A stretch of DNA of 6,611 nucleotides. Source: an uncultured Flavobacteriales bacterium (lineage in GTDB: Bacteria > Bacteroidota > Bacteroidia > Flavobacteriales_E > Vicingaceae). The position numbers were made by a program, and so were the translations under genes. The number at the start of each line of letters is the position of its first letter. The first letter of the stretch is position 1. Below the pieces are notes generated by a model. That model was not told the origin of the DNA. It made no database searches and saw nothing but the letters and a program-made list of their open reading frames with translations. Shown piece after piece: positions 5,921 to 6,611 of the stretch. Location: the NCBI GenBank assembly GCA_913059105.1, contig CAJXRL010000152.1, positions 1-6,611 on the forward strand, read 5' to 3'.

Positions 5921-6562
5921 ATGGCTTATTTGTTGGCAATTGAAACAGCTACTAAAGTGTGCTCAGTTGGACTTTTTAAAGACGATAAGCTTCTTCTCTT
6001 AAAAGAAGAAAAAGGCGATTATTCTCATGCGGAGAATTTAGCCGTCTTTACAGATGAAATCCTTCAAGAAAGTAAACGTACTTCAAGTGATTTGTCTGCA
6101 ATAGTAGTTAGCAAAGGACCGGGGTCTTATACTGGTCTGCGAATTGGAGTTTCTTTTGCTAAAGGACTTTGCTACTCACTTAAAATTCCATTAATTAGTA
6201 TTGACACTTTACATGCTCTAGCTTTAGGTTGGATCCAAGCAGGAAATTCTGAAGCAGAATTTATTTGCCCCATGATCGATGCTCGTAGAATGGAAGTCTA
6301 TTCTGCAATTTACAACACAAAACTTGAATGCGTAAAGTCCATTTCTGCTGATATTATTGAAGGCGACAGCTACAGTGAAGTAATTCAAAACAAGACTACC
6401 GTTTTTATTGGAGATGGTGCTAAAAAATGCGAAGACTTGCTTCCGGCAGAAAACCGAACATTCAAAACGGATTTTCTACCATCAGCAGCTTATTTGGGTA
6501 AAGAGGGCTTCAGGAAATTTCAGAAATCTGAAAATGAAAATGTAGCGTACTTTGAACCATTT
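5921..6562 (+). CDS. tsaB: tRNA threonylcarbamoyladenosine biosynthesis protein TsaB (3' truncated)
   Basis: TsaB partners TsaD in the cytoplasm, where together with TsaE they transfer the threonylcarbamoyl group made by TsaC to A37 of ANN-decoding tRNAs. The 214 genomic residues start M-A-Y-L-L-A-I-E-T-A-T, the phosphate-1 strand of the ASKHA fold. S-H-A-E-N-L (35-40) and K-G-P-G-S-Y-T-G-L-R-I-G (65-76) are family hallmarks, and M-I-D-A-R-R-M-E-V-Y lies at the start of the second half. It ends at V-A-Y-F-E-P-F, close to the usual C-terminus (family length about 220-230), so only a short tail is missing. From base 6563 the frame reads into adapter, giving the artefactual L-S-L-I-H-I-S-E-P-T-R-Q. 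The start ATG is 2 bases after the adaptor stop, without a ribosome site, suggesting translational coupling. The functional link with the exporter genes is unclear; it may just be a shared transcript. Confidence 0.95.
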
Positions 6563-6611
6563 CTGTCTCTTATACACATCTCCGAGCCCACGAGACAGGC
6601 AGAAATCTCGT
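6563..6611 (-). other. Untrimmed Nextera i7 sequencing adapter (not genomic)
   Basis: This is the reverse complement of the left-end adapter plus one extra base: mosaic end (6563-6581), read-2 linker (6582-6596), index AGGCAGAA (6597-6604) and the beginning of the P7 primer (6605-6611). Together with bases 1-48 it forms a 48-bp terminal inverted repeat that is a library artefact and not a transposon or linear-replicon end. It truncates tsaB. Confidence 0.98.

Noticed and set aside
1..6611. 48-bp terminal inverted repeats suggesting a transposon, linear plasmid or phage end
   Set aside because: The repeats are exact Nextera i7 adapter with mosaic end, linker and index; there is no transposase or replication gene inside.

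Overview
The window is a short assembled contig from a low-GC bacterium of the phylum Bacteroidota, most likely a Flavobacteriia-like lineage. This rests on family-level features rather than a marker gene: a TolC-family protein with the Bacteroidota-style W-T-L-Q-E-C start and a Y-N-F-G-Q-T-I-D-P-F-T-N motif, a thymidine kinase next to a stand-alone alanine racemase, all stop codons TAA, A/T-rich start regions mostly without Shine-Dalgarno sequences, and a good match to the Bacteroidota -7 promoter element TAnnTTTG. The genus cannot be named from this sequence.

Both ends are not genomic. Bases 1-48 and 6563-6611 are untrimmed Illumina Nextera (Tn5) i7 adapter, including the 19-bp mosaic end and an 8-base index, in inverted orientation. 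The genomic insert is 49-6562. The adapters cut two genes: a glycosyltransferase at the left edge (only its C-terminus remains) and tsaB at the right edge (only the last few codons are missing). In both cases the reading frame runs on into adapter and creates a chimeric protein end.

Layout of the insert: (1) 49-334, plus strand, C-terminal end of a GT28/MurG-like glycosyltransferase, converging on (2) a minus-strand two-gene unit, tdk (2047-1463) then alr (1470-331), whose coding regions overlap by 8 bases. They provide thymidine salvage and D-alanine for peptidoglycan. (3) Divergent from tdk, 2117-3046 encodes a very acidic protein of unknown function with a helical N-terminus, a long disordered-looking linker and a compact C-terminal domain. 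(4) 3141-6562 is a tightly packed plus-strand unit: a TolC-like outer-membrane efflux protein, a MacA/HlyD-like periplasmic adaptor 6 bases later, and tsaB (tRNA t6A synthesis) 2 bases after that. The outer-membrane and periplasmic parts of a tripartite exporter are present, but no inner-membrane pump is visible.

The genes are mostly housekeeping and envelope functions, with nearly complete coding density and no mobile element, CRISPR array or RNA gene seen. I found no convincing new system. The points most worth a second look are the acidic unknown protein, the pump-less TolC/adaptor pair coupled to tsaB, the overlapping divergent promoters at 2009-2115, an unusually perfect Shine-Dalgarno before alr, and the adapter artefacts.
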